Of a stretch of DNA of 64,000 nt, positions 9,701 to 18,983 are shown piece by piece; positions within the stretch are counted from its first letter, which is position 1; each line of letters begins with the position of its first letter. The stretch comes from Phymatolithon calcareum (taxonomy: Eukaryota > Rhodophyta > Florideophyceae > Hapalidiales), in NCBI GenBank assembly GCA_977006965.1, contig OZ345370.1, positions 372,001 to 436,000 on the forward strand, read 5' to 3'. The notes beneath the pieces are model-generated. The model did no database searches, was not told the DNA's origin, and saw only the letters and a program-made list of their open reading frames with translations. The translations under genes were made by a program, and so were the position numbers.

Positions 9701-11361
9701 ATGTGGAAGGCGAGCGAAACGTTATGCCTGATATTATGTCACGATGGCTATCTGGGTATAGAGGCAAGAAAGGCATGAGCCGCAGGGTTTCTGAAACATC
9801 GATGGAAAACGGCATCGTGGAATCACCTTTCAGCGAAGATTTTGTGTGGCCAACAACACGTATTATCATCGCGGAACAGAAGAAACATGAAAAATCAAGG
9901 CCGGCAACAGCGGAAAAGAAGGAAGGGGATCTGTACTACCTAAGCAAACAAGTTTGGATCCCGGATGAATCAATCGAGCTCCAGCTGAAGGCCCTGACTG
10001 TAGCACATTGCGATGCAGGTGGACACAGAGGATTCGAATCAACAAGCAGCGCTTTGAAAGAGAAGTTTTTTTGGGGCTCAATTGTTAACGATTGCAAGGA
10101 GTTCGTGAAAAAGTGCATTCACTGCATCATATCGAAAAGCGGTACCAAGATCCCACGCCCACTTTCATCGGTATTACACGGAAATGCGCCCAACGAAGTA
10201 ATACATTTCGATTTTTTGTATATGGGTCCAAGTACTACCGGGCACAAATACATTTTCGTCATCAAGGACGATTTGTCGTCTTATGTATGGCTTTGTCCAT
10301 CCGTCGCTGCAAATGTGGACACAGCAGCTGAAGAACTGGCACGCTGGATGCGCACATTCACTGTTATGAACAACTGGGTATCGGATCAAGGATCGCATTT
10401 CAAGAACGTTTTGATGGAAAATCTCGCTGATATCCACAAAATCAGACACTCATTCACGGTAGCATACTCCCCGTGGGTAAAGGGAACCGTTGAAAGAGTA
10501 ATGCGAACTGTGCTTGCAGCTTGCAACGCTCTTTTGTCCGAATTGAAACTCGCGCCCCAGGATTGGACTGCGGTGACAGGCATGTTGATGACCGTTATCA
10601 ACGAATGTCCCCTCAAGAGGCTGGGTTCGAACACCGATGGAACATACAGAAGTCCGCTTCAAGTCATGACTGGTATCAAGCCAATGCGTACACAACTAGT
10701 CATTGGCGGCGAGGCACATAATGGGAAGTTGAGAACCATTGAAAAGGCAAGGGCTATGCAATTACTCGAGATTAACACGCTTCAGTCTTCAATCGAGAAC
10801 ATGCACAAAGATGTCGCGGAAAAGGTCAGCAAGAATCGGTTGAAGCAAATCAAGCAACACAACAAAAACACCAACATAGTAAGTCACCAATTTCAATTAG
10901 GTGACTTTGTGGTTGTACGCGTTCCGGACGGCAAGAAGAAGAAGCACAAACTGCAGTTCAAATGGATCGGTCCTAAGCGAGTGACTGCAATCGTCAGCGA
11001 ATTGGTCTACGATGTAACAAGCATAGTGGATGGGAAAACGGATCGGGTCCATGCCAGCAGAATGCAATTGTACCGTGCTGATGTTGATGGAAATAAGGCA
11101 AGCAATGAGCTGAAGAAACAAGCAGAACACTCCGAGACTAAGTACGAGATAATCGAAAGACTTGTGGATATAGGAGAAGCACCAGATGGAGTCTTCGTAC
11201 AAGTTCAGTGGTCAGGTTTGCCGGACAGAAGTGATTGGACGTGGCAGAAAATAGAAGAACTTCATGAAGATGTACCCGACGAGCTTGCAGCATTTTTGTC
11301 CAACACACGCAAGAAAAAGCTGGCGAAAAAGGCCAAGCAAACATTGCGCATCAATGATTAA
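6712..11361 (+). CDS. chromovirus gag-pol polyprotein
   Basis: A 1549-residue open frame beginning at ATG 6712. A gag-like N-terminal part ends in a Cys/His-rich stretch (about 255-275). The protease follows with a DAG motif at 331-333 instead of the usual DSG/DTG. Reverse transcriptase has the TMDFCSGYWQL region and the WLDD active site at 714-717. RNase H begins with FTDAS (about 878-882). Integrase has an HHCC zinc-binding region (about 1098-1140) and Asp 1166, Asp 1225, Glu 1261 with the DD35E spacing. A C-terminal chromodomain (about 1478-1530, YEIIERLVD...VQWSG) defines a chromovirus and probably steers integration to marked chromatin. Gag and Pol share one frame with no frameshift site, as in some chromoviruses. 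No stop or frameshift is visible, so it may be functional. Confidence 0.93.
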   Translation: MDDHRTMGSGSISSAQPSDRQPTAVLFQPVSHPILRSLDPRVVTRFLKERKRYEDEVNEKKKEVPAMTVASYKVSIDRSLLESMFFLGKFNDISRAKTAEALTSNDIQKFIEGLVQKNEDDQVHPEIIEKALHGLRMPMHVVQAEARILEFATDFFSRLEEAGYPNFKQNNPKKTIALMQDKVFPTNLKKVMERHLEYQQGLKQDLRAYINLLCKEAEICQRAEGMRPKVTNSTPKKTQKYEFQVDTKPKKWIPMCLNPPCEAKGKRHFLRDCEDCEEGEKKRLLEEYKKKKTKQKGAKKVSSRNSDAYPTNTTLIKARFGGVESRLICADAGSDINLMPPDLYATLMETGARIETKTFQNERKYGLAAATNSENKPIYISCNKEVKVTTELFIRHAKTLTIRELVWQVADQEVKEPLLGRPILEALGLDTKSVLEAACDRYEGVVQANHLINEKQYREGTIARIMSDGVYHSDKAAYDYDDGSDSDEDWLDLDTDTKEEMDEALAKMMTKAAEEGLSKSGQETLREMLETYRDVFRLRLGNDPPARVEPMRVVLKPGITPVICKPRRYTADQPDFMSKYMSKLEEYGFIAPNSNATWAAAPLLVPKAPPANYRMTFDLTPANARTVPVSWPMPNIDAELMDVAGSKFFATMDFCSGYWQLPLDEEGQNAHSFHTPFGIFKPLRTLQGAMNSGANFQSRVEPCFVTLREFLKAWLDDFLFHAKTEPSLLMALRECLKICEERQLKISARKSVLFTKQVRWCGRLIDEHGIQCDPRRLSGLKEIHMPKNAAELCQYLHCVQWMASSIPDFAHRSEALRSVLETAYDKAGSRKKKAIQKFSLDSLGWGPEHEESFKSLQETLRNAVKLSHRDYSKAICIFTDASDAHWAAVVTQCDESELAKDIMQQKHEPLAFLSSSFKRAQERWSTFEKEAYAILKCFRKLDYMLAGETNIHLYTDHRNLLFAFHPMVMVPTIGSHVISKVQRWAVYLSAFSYTIDHVEGERNVMPDIMSRWLSGYRGKKGMSRRVSETSMENGIVESPFSEDFVWPTTRIIIAEQKKHEKSRPATAEKKEGDLYYLSKQVWIPDESIELQLKALTVAHCDAGGHRGFESTSSALKEKFFWGSIVNDCKEFVKKCIHCIISKSGTKIPRPLSSVLHGNAPNEVIHFDFLYMGPSTTGHKYIFVIKDDLSSYVWLCPSVAANVDTAAEELARWMRTFTVMNNWVSDQGSHFKNVLMENLADIHKIRHSFTVAYSPWVKGTVERVMRTVLAACNALLSELKLAPQDWTAVTGMLMTVINECPLKRLGSNTDGTYRSPLQVMTGIKPMRTQLVIGGEAHNGKLRTIEKARAMQLLEINTLQSSIENMHKDVAEKVSKNRLKQIKQHNKNTNIVSHQFQLGDFVVVRVPDGKKKKHKLQFKWIGPKRVTAIVSELVYDVTSIVDGKTDRVHASRMQLYRADVDGNKASNELKKQAEHSETKYEIIERLVDIGEAPDGVFVQVQWSGLPDRSDWTWQKIEELHEDVPDELAAFLSNTRKKKLAKKAKQTLRIND

Positions 11362-11386
11362 TACACCCTTCGAGTGTATGGGGCAC

Positions 11387-11573
11387 TGTAGACACGCAAT
11401 GCTGCACGAGAGTAATTAGGAACAATTACATTCTCTGTGATATCATAACGCCCCTGCCCATTTGAAGCGGCGATCCTGATCGCACCTTAGACTGGGCATC
11501 TCATCATCGCATCACAGAGAATCACCCATTTCGAGATAAACCTTACCTTCTCTTTTCACTCACAGTGATTTCA
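11387..11573 (+). repeat. 3' LTR of chromovirus
   Basis: 187 bp, identical to the 5' LTR except in its last bases (TTTCA versus TTACA). Just upstream, a short stem-loop (ATACAC...GTGTAT, about 11362-11379) and ATGGGGCAC lie where the polypurine tract should be. Confidence 0.92.
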
Positions 11574-12000
11574 AAGCGCGCTGACACTACTCTCAATCAA
11601 CTTACCGCACTATGTTGCTCGTTGGTAACAGTTTTTCGAGATGTTCCCGTTGACTGACCGTATATGCAAGACATGCTCTGTGAGAATCAAGGAGACCGTG
11701 GAGCATCTACTCCTACGCTGTAGTGGACGGAATGTATCAAGGCGCCAGACTATTGTTAGAGTTTTCACCACAACGGTGGAGGAAATATGCATTGAGAAAC
11801 GGGTCGAAGTACTCAAGTTCGTGAACAATGAGGGGCTGTTTGAAAACATCGCAAAAATCTTAGAGAGCGTAGCGAATCGAGCCCCCAAAAGGCGCCTAGT
11901 GCTTCTGAGGACTGCGTTGCAGCTTGGTTGGTTTTTCGTTGCGAATGGAGCAGGAAAATTGGCGTTTTCTGATGAACGTTGGCGAAGACGAGTACTGTAA
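11574..12000 (+). pseudogene. LINE remnant, 3' part
   Basis: This continues the LINE remnant of 5985-6468 after the chromovirus insertion. It encodes the C-terminal Cys-rich domain (CKTCSVRIKETVEHLLLRCSG) and the tail VLKFVNNEGL, both also present at the C-terminus of the LINE at 59442-61674. The C-terminal extension beyond NNEGL is longer here. AT-rich sequence with several TTGCAAT motifs follows up to the hAT element. Confidence 0.75.
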
Positions 12001-12172
12001 GCAAGATTTGGCAATGCTAAACTTATCCAGTGTGGGCTCGGTCCAAGCACGCTTGGTACCAATATTATTTTTATTGTTTTTATTGCAATATATTGCAATA
12101 AAGCCGTAATTGCCCTGAGAGGTACTTATTGCAATAATTATTGCAAAAGTAATGGTATATGATCGAAAATCA

Positions 12173-12218
12173 AGATACACCAGGGGATAGTAATATATAA
12201 CTATCCCCTGGGTATACC
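12173..12218. repeat. palindrome at hAT left end
   Basis: CCAGGGGATAGT and ACTATCCCCTGG face each other around an 8-bp AT spacer, and GATACA/GTATAC extend the stem. It reads like two hAT ends head to head, or a small foldback. Confidence 0.65.
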
Positions 12219-14476
12219 CTTGCCCTCCTCGGCGCTGGCAAGATCGTCGTACACCGCTGCGGTACAGGATCTGGAAGGGAAATTTACGGAAAAGGGTTAT
12301 AGAAGCTCCCCACACAGTTTACGTTTTGCCACCCGAATCTGCGGCATCCAATTGCTGTCAGGAATTCTGCTCTGTTATCGATGCCTCTCGATAAATACAG
12401 ACACGTCGACCAGTATTGACTCGGAAATTGTTCCCGAATGCTGTCTTGCTCACGATCTCTTGGACTTCACACTCCTGCGAATTGCTCTGCCAAAACACTA
12501 CGTCCAGAATGTTAAGCAACGGACGCAAACCAGGCCCAAAAGAAGTTGTTAAGGTGCTAACGCAGAAGCTACGTGAAGAAGAACGCGATGTCCAGTCTCC
12601 CAGAACCAGAATATCACGCTATAAGGTGCCTTTTAACATCCTTCTCTGTCCGAAAGGTGCTGACTGCCGGGACAATGTTGAAATCGCTTTTGAAAAAGGA
12701 AAGGGTATGCTAACCCATACAGCCACTTAAAGAGTTGCATATCTGGAGGAAGCGAAGATCACGTTTTTCAGGTCTACAGAGATGCGCTGGCCAGTCTACG
12801 GCGCCACCAAGCAAGCTTGTTTATCGCCGCGCACTCACCAATGGCATTTCTCGCAACTGACAAGGAAAAGACCATGTACGGGTACATTAGACTTGTCGTC
12901 TACATGTCCTTCCCGGTGCCACATGTTCAAAGCGATAAATATCGCAAATTTTCGTGCTTCCGTGAGAAGTTCTCAACTCGGATATTCAAAGAGACATTAT
13001 TCAGGCTCGTTGAGCTCGTCGAACTGCGAATAAGAGACGATATTGCTGATACCAAAGGAGCCATTATGCACGATGGCTGGAACGCCAATGAGACACATTG
13101 CTTGGGAGTATACGGCTTTTTCATGAGACTTGTGAAGATGCTGGAAAGAAGCACCGCGCGCGAGAATGAAGAACTCGCTATTGTGCTTCTGTCTGTGAGT
13201 CCTATTGCGATAGTAGAAGATGATGATGTTCAAGGAGGCATGTTGGATCTTGAAACCACCTCGTTCAACGCACACGCTCACGTGCGTCAACTAGAAGACG
13301 TGTTCAACTCCTTCGGGGTCAACGTGCATATCTGGGCAGTTTGTCAGGTTGCCTACAACTGCAATGTCAACAAGTCAATCGCCAGGCTTATGGAAATCGC
13401 TCATGTTACCTGTGCTAGTCATAAGGTCAACCTAGAGGTGAACAAGATGGTTGTCAGTGACGATAGACTCCAAGCAGCGATAGACTCAGTGCATGCAACG
13501 ATGAAGGACTGCAAAAACTGAAGAACCGAGCAATACTATGCAACCTTACTGAATTGGCTCCAGTTATGTATTATGAGACACGTTCGTCCGGAAAGTATCA
13601 TATGCTCAAGCGCTTCAACCGCATACGCGAGCAGTTAATCGACGCGGCAAAGGCGAAAGGAGCAGCGATAGATATGGACGAGAGCGAGCAGTTCTACAAC
13701 AGATCTATGCTGTACCCAAGTCAGTTTAAGCAAACCAACCAGGTAAATCTGGAACTACAGGAGCACGGTGCTTCGTCGTTGGACTGTCGCTTAGCTCTTG
13801 ATGAGTTGATTTCAGCAATCGAGTAGTGCAAGTACGATGTCAGCTTGGAAAACACTACATTTCATTACGTGCATCAATTTTGTATGACCCACCATTCGAG
13901 TCGAGAGTTGTTAAGATACAGCGCGCTGAGTCCGACACTATGACAAATGAAAAGAAGGATGCATGCAAGAAGCTCAAACTGGAACACGATGACGGTATAA
14001 CAAGCTCCATCGGCGGATCGGGTCGAGGCCGGCTGTCGACGGGGGAAAGATTTGCCGTAAAAATGCGCAAGCGTGCCGAGGTCCGTGAGACTTATATAAA
14101 TTGCGACTTTATTCTTAGATCAACTGCCGACGTGGAGAGGCTTTGGTTAGTGGCCAAGAATGTTTTGACAGACAATCGCAAGAGGATGACACCGTTATTA
14201 ACAGAAGCTCTGCTGTTTCTTAAAGAGAACAAAGGTTACTGGGACCAGCAATCGGTCTCCGTGGCGATGAGCACTGCCCGGAGCGTAAGAGTGATCCAAC
14301 GCGTGAGTGAAGACATGGCGCAGGAGGACCTGAATTAGATTCTGCTATTGCAATTGATATTGGAAGAATGGTCAGATATTGCAATTCCTATTGCCTTCAA
14401 CCTTGCATTATTGGTATTGCAATTGCTATTGCATCATGTGCCCGAATAAATAACAATAATATTGGTACTATCCCTG
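12181..14476 (+). mobile_element. hAT element, decayed autonomous copy
   Basis: The body encodes a broken hAT transposase. Likely ends are CAGGGGATAGTA at 12181 and, inverted, CAGGGATAGTA ending at 14476, typical of hAT termini. I cannot match an 8-bp target duplication, so the ends are approximate. Subterminal regions are rich in ATTGCAAT-type motifs, as in the related element at 34430-35645. Confidence 0.6.
12509..14338 (+). pseudogene. hAT transposase pseudogene
   Basis: Four reading-frame segments joined by at least three frameshifts (about 12716, 13515 and 13825) together spell a hAT-family transposase. The start (MLSNGRKPGPKEVV) and Cys-containing N-terminal domain match the truncated copy at 35141. 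The catalytic core contains GAIMHDGW near 13060-13080 with the first Asp. A CQVAYNCNVNK stretch has Tyr where relatives usually have Asp. The C-terminal dimerisation region reads VERLWLVAKNVLTDNRKRM and LLFLKENKGYW. Frameshifts and the substituted acidic residue make it non-functional. Confidence 0.82.
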
Positions 14477-14725
14477 GTAGTCTGGTCACTCATGGCCTCC
14501 TTAATTCGAATTTCTCTACAAAAAATTAAACGTGTAAGGCATTGCACTCATCCTTCCAAATCAGGGCCCACCTGCACTGATGATAAATACGTTGGAGCGC
14601 AACCAGCTCAGTTACCGCTGTGGTACCACAGTACTCATCCAGCATCGATTTTCTCCACAATGGCTCTCGATTAAAAATCAGCGTCAGGCATCTCAGCCGT
14701 GTCGTCCTTGCAGTTTGGTCCATTC
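14477..14725 (-). mobile_element. 3' fragment of unclassified LINE-like family F
   Basis: On the minus strand this encodes RTTRLRCLTLIFNREPLWRK and AVTELVALQRI, clearly homologous to the segment at 62619-62974, which is flanked by a 12-bp target duplication. I infer the 3' end of a non-LTR retrotransposon. The domain itself is not recognised. Confidence 0.55.
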
Positions 14726-16625
14726 AAAGGGAATCGTCACCGATCTTCCATTTTCTTCCTGTGCGCATACTTCGATTATTTTTCTTCTTCGGCTCTTCTT
14801 CGTCGTCGAATTCCTTGAGACACTCCACGTCCTTTGTTGCTTCCACTATTTCCTCCTCTCTACCACAATATTCTTCTGTCTCTTCGAAGTGCTTCTTATG
14901 CCATAGCAGGCGCAGGAGGAACCTTTCCGCTTGATGTCTTCTTCTAATCTCTGGAGGCTCTAGTGGACACAGGACTCGCATTCGGCCGCGTCGGTGCTCT
15001 GCATACTTTCCGAATCCAGCAGAGGGAACCGCCCATGAACTAAGCATCAACTAAAGGCAACAGCCCTTTCGAACAAAACACCATCCACTGGTGACAGAAG
15101 TGAGCAAACTGATGATGAAGAAACACAAGAAAAGAACGAAAAGCAGAAAGAGGAAAGTGAGCCGTATGAAAGCAATAGCATACTCATTAAAATAAGGTTA
15201 GAGGGAATGGAGGCAAGAATATGCCCAGATGCTGGATCGGATGTTCACATTATGCTTCCTGACCTATCTTTCTTCAATGTAGGATATCTATCGGATACTC
15301 AGACTGAGTTGCAGAAAGCATACGATACTGAATATAGGGGGCCCCGAAGATGCTCCTGAATGACGTACAGTATTTGAAATGTTCATCCAGTTTATGAGCA
15401 TTATCTCGGTCAATGAGAGCTCTTCAAAGATGGGGAAGTAGGCATCAACTGTAGGTGTTGTGTGTATGCAGGAACTGAAAGAGGGATTACGGATCTTAAT
15501 GAGACGACCGGCAGATGCCAGACGTCCATACAAAATGTTTAGGTAGAGATTTTAGGAGGGATGTACTACTTTCAGCAAGAAGTCTTACAGCTCGTTTGGT
15601 CAGAAACCGGGATAGCATGTAGTGACTTCGGGAAGGTGTGCCAGCTCTGCTGGGTCAGAAACTCGGTAGGGATGTATTGACTTCGGCAGGTGTGGTCCAA
15701 TCCAAAGATACGCAAATTCGATCCAGGAAACACCGACTCCTAGCAGTCAAGTGGTTCTTTGGCCGCTTCCCACCACGAAGAGCAGAGTCGTACATTGAAC
15801 ATTTCAACGAGGTCGCGGAAGAGAATCTGAAAACTCTACAACATAATTTAACAAGTCCAAGAGCAGAAGAATCTTGGGAAAAAGGGACGAATACGGCGAT
15901 TGACAAACTTTTAGCCTTGGAAATCCATATGTTAGAAGAAATGATAGTGTAATGTGATCTGATTGGGTAATGAGATGGCAGTATGAACGGGAAGCTGCTC
16001 TGGTGTTGGTGAATACCGGCGTTGAGGGCTTCTAAAATAAAAACCTACAATTTCCCCCCCCTCCAAAGATACGCAATGAATAGTTGATCGGCAGTGAGAA
16101 TGCGTTGCTGAGTTTCGTCCGAAGAGTAAGTTTATCTTTCGCTATCCTTAGGGGTTGGTTTGTGCTTGGTAAAGTTGATAGTGGTGACTTGATCGAGAAA
16201 GATTTCGTCACTGCTTCAGTAGTCTCTACTTCTGTCAATCTACTTCTGACTGCCTGTCTGCATTCACTCAAGGTATCCAAGTGTCAGCGGGCGACACAAT
16301 GCGTTTCAAGCCCTTCGTAATCCGCGCCAGAAGACTTTTTGGCGCACTGTCAGTCGACATTGCTAACAGCCAGCGATACTTCCGTTCGACGGTCGTTCCC
16401 CAACGGATTGATAAACTCGCTGTCGGTGGTGAGCGAGACAGAAGGCAATTACAAATTGTTCATATCGGGGCACGATGTCAACTAAAATGAGGATCGCGAA
16501 AGGTCGTTAAAAGAGGGTATTCCATTGGGTCCACAATGTGTAGGCAAACTCCACATCCTATTGGGGAGGGCTACAGCATGTTGGAATAGGACCGTGGATT
16601 CCACAGTGGGCACTCATAGTTTTTG
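14726..16625. other. mixed intergenic, no intact gene
   Basis: Apart from the chromovirus fragment at 15100-15275, nothing is recognised. An open frame at 15638-15952 (plus; about 104 codons from a non-ATG start) has no known domain. TTGAGGGCTTCTAAAATAAAAA at 16020-16045 resembles other retroposon 3' ends in the window. Confidence 0.35.
15100..15275 (+). mobile_element. decayed chromovirus gag-protease fragment
   Basis: The frame reads ILIKIRLEGMEARICPDAGS, matching the protease start of the chromovirus at 6712-11361 (TLIKARFGGVES...ADAGSD), and is preceded by an acidic, Lys-rich linker like that upstream of the intact protease. The DAG motif is kept, so it is a family trait. No reverse transcriptase follows. 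Confidence 0.65.
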
Positions 16626-16641
16626 AATTATCCAATAGATG
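16626..16641 (+). promoter_or_regulatory. shared CCAAT-type motif upstream of CRAL-TRIO gene 1
   Basis: AATTATCCAATAGATG lies about 190 bp before the start codon and is identical over 16 bases to 18736-18751 upstream of the paralogue. The core contains CCAAT. A role as a transcription-factor site is inferred. Confidence 0.5.
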
Positions 16642-16673
16642 ATCAGTGGATGGCGACCGCTGTAACAGCGTGC

Positions 16674-16705
16674 TGATGTTCTTTCTTTCTTTCTTTCTTG
16701 ATGTT
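16674..16705. repeat. (CTTT)n microsatellite between short direct repeats
   Basis: A CTTT run of 19 bases is bounded on both sides by TGATGTT (16674-16680 and 16699-16705). On the minus strand this is a GAAA tail like that of the LINE at 59442-61674, so it may be a tail-only, extremely truncated LINE insertion. Confidence 0.4.
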
Positions 16706-16830
16706 CCGTCTTCTCACTCCGTCTAATTGTTGAGTACTCAACTGTGGCGACTCCCAGCCTCCCATCGACCATCGTCAAGACCCAACACGACCTTCATTGC
16801 TCACTTCGAACTGAATTATATAGTTTTGCC

Positions 16831-17693
16831 ATGACTGCAACCGCAGAGGAGCTCACTTGGGCGCGTCAAATCAAGGCCTCCGCACTGGAGCGGGGTCTCG
16901 CCCCTGTGTCGGACTTCGAGTATATGCAGCACGCCATCATTGCAAAGGGAAATGTCGGCAAGGCACTCAGGCGTCTGGAGCGCTTGGAAGACTTCCGAAA
17001 GGAGTATAATCTCACAGATGCGGAAAGCGACGACCCTCATACCATGCTGGCAGACTTCATCGCGCTGTTCCCAGGCTTCATAGCCGGGATCGGACGCGAT
17101 GAGAAAGGTCACGGGGTCAACATGACCGTGTATCGCAAGTTCGATCCGAAAAAGATTAAGACAAAGAAGCAATGGCGCGATATGTTGGGCGGCTCTTACT
17201 ACCTCATGAATGCTCACAATGCAGATATTGCTGACATTCGCGCCGGCCTCGTGAGCGCATGCGACTGCTCCGGAATGGAGTGGAAAAACTTCAGCATGGA
17301 GGTACAGAGGCGGTCCAACTCGCTTGTGCAGGACGCTTATCCCGTCCGCATTAGCCACGTCTATATAATTGACGCACCATTTATTGTAAGTTGCGACCTT
17401 GTTGCGGCAATCTGGAAAGCGGAAGGAAAGAGGCGACGACTGACAATGTGGTTCTTGTATGAATAAATTTACAGATCAACGCTATGATGGCGCTGATCAA
17501 GGTGTTCCTGTCAAAGAAAATCAAGGACATGATCCAAATTGAGAAGTCGGACACGTTTTACGCATCCGACAAGCTTCCAAGGGATACTATCCCGCAGCAG
17601 AATGGTGGCAGCGGAAGCGATGACAAGTCCCTGCGATACTTCGATGAACGACTTGCAATTCGTCTTGAGAATGAGGCCACCTTCTCCCTGTAA
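16831..17693 (+). CDS. CRAL-TRIO (Sec14-like) lipid-binding protein 1
   Basis: Two exons, 16831-17385 and 17475-17693, with an 89-bp GTAAGT...ACAG intron at phase 0 encode 257 residues. The N-terminal part resembles the CRAL-TRIO-N helical region (VGKALRRLERLEDFRKEYNL). The lipid-binding domain contains CDCSGMEWKNFS, QDAYPVR and, across the splice junction, IIDAPFI/INAMMALIKVFLSKK. It closes with LPRDTIPQQNGG, the counterpart of the LP-x-x-x-GG motif of Sec14 proteins. Such proteins bind or exchange phospholipids or other hydrophobic ligands in the cytosol; the ligand here is unknown. The neighbour at 18984 is a full paralogue with the same intron position, so this is a tandem duplication. 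I chose the ATG at 16831 because it aligns with the paralogue's start. Confidence 0.85.
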
Positions 17694-18735
17694 TTCACAG
17701 TGTTTTTTGTGCCCGATGGCGAACTACATTGAATTTCCTATTTTGAAATCTGCTTGCACTGAGTCTACTTTTATTGCGTAGCTCGATAAGTTGTCGTGGA
17801 CCTAGCAGGCCACTAATCCGAAAATTGCTCCATGTGCCTTTCTAGTGCTAATACCACGGGTATGGAATGGCCAACACGGTGCGGCTTCCATCCTTTCGCC
17901 AGATTTCAAAAGATGACCTTCCCTGTTTGTCTAGAACGACTCTCCTAAAAACCTCCAATTTTAAAGCTTCGATCCTATTGATCTCTCTTACCATGTCATT
18001 ATCTGGCGAAAGAGCCGGGAAGCGTGACGAATTGCAGTGCTCATCGATAGTCCAATCAGCATTTCCACCGTTGTTCGATGAATGATGGCTTTCGTGTCGC
18101 TCAGAACGGAAAATGTTTGTACTAAACTCACTGCCACATAAGGAGCAGACAATCCTATGAATAGCCTTTCCTTGTTCAAGAATCCATTTTGTGCTCAGGA
18201 GCAGCCTCTTATGAGAAGTGTACGCGTTTTCCCGGCAGTCAATTTAAATCTGCACAAGTGCGGTGCAGTGGCCTACTGCAGTTTTCGTTTTGCCGAGGAG
18301 AATATCCCACTGCAGTCTGGCGGCAACGTAAGCAATGAGCAGGCTTTTGCAATGAACCACTTGCTGCAAATACACTGGGGCACCACTGTGGAGCGGCATG
18401 GGGCCGGGGTGACGAGGTTGGTAAGCATGAAACTGGAAGTGTAGACAGCATCTTTTCAGAGAAATGGGATGAAGCCTACAAATCATATTTGCGCTTATGA
18501 AAGCAGAGGTTTAGATTTTCTTCAACTTCTTGCGAAGAAAATCGGAAGTTTCGTGCTGCTCAAGAAAGTGCACCTTGCACTTTGGTCCATGGTCCACACT
18601 CCCGCATCCTGTTTTTTTCTCGATGTCGCCTGTGACAGCAGCGGAGCAAGTTCAATGGGCCAGCAGAAATGTCCAGCGGCCGGGATTGGCCTGCAGCGTG
18701 TGTCATTGGAACCAATCAATTCACTCCACGGCCTT
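17694..18735. other. intergenic between CRAL-TRIO paralogues
   Basis: No gene is recognised. Several short open frames (for example 18157-18444) lack domains or paralogue support. The tail of this stretch serves as the upstream region of the second gene. Confidence 0.4.
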
Positions 18736-18751
18736 AATTATCCAATAGATG
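18736..18751 (+). promoter_or_regulatory. shared CCAAT-type motif upstream of CRAL-TRIO gene 2
   Basis: AATTATCCAATAGATG matches 16626-16641 exactly and lies about 235 bp before the start codon at 18984. A related AATTGTCCAATAGAA lies at 18821-18835. The conservation may be functional or only left over from the duplication. Confidence 0.5.
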
Positions 18752-18983
18752 TTCACAACATGTTCATACCTAACACTCTATTTAAAAATGGAGTATTCGG
18801 TATGGTCTTTGATGCCCTTGAATTGTCCAATAGAATCAAAACTAATGGCCACCCTCATAACTTTACGTTCTTCCGCGCATCTCCGTCCTCGTGCTCTCTC
18901 CATGGACCCAATTTGACTGGAGTATGTAACCCCTGACCTCGCGTCTCCATGCCCGTCCTCTCTCTCACTCTCTTTCCCTCACA

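Larger units (their letters stand above)
6469..11573 (+). mobile_element. Ty3/gypsy chromovirus, apparently intact
   Basis: A 5105-bp LTR retrotransposon with 187-bp LTRs (6469-6655 and 11387-11573) that I can distinguish at only one base. It is flanked by a 4-bp AAGC duplication (6465-6468 and 11574-11577). It carries a single long gag-pol frame. It landed inside a decayed LINE, so the empty site can be reconstructed. Near-identical LTRs and an open frame mean a very recent, possibly still mobile copy. I see no standard tRNA primer-binding site directly after the 5' LTR. Confidence 0.92.

Noticed and set aside
12050-12120. Alternative left end of the hAT at GGTACCAATATTATT
   Set aside because: It pairs with the right subterminal region but lacks the CAGGG terminus and leaves no target duplication. 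CAGGGG at 12181 is the better candidate.
16816-17358. 180-codon minus-strand frame over CRAL-TRIO gene 1
   Set aside because: It is the antisense shadow of the real exon, whose paralogue and splice sites confirm the plus strand.
18469-18936. 155-codon frame between the CRAL-TRIO genes
   Set aside because: It has no domain, overlaps the upstream region of gene 2 including the shared motif, and has no paralogue near gene 1.
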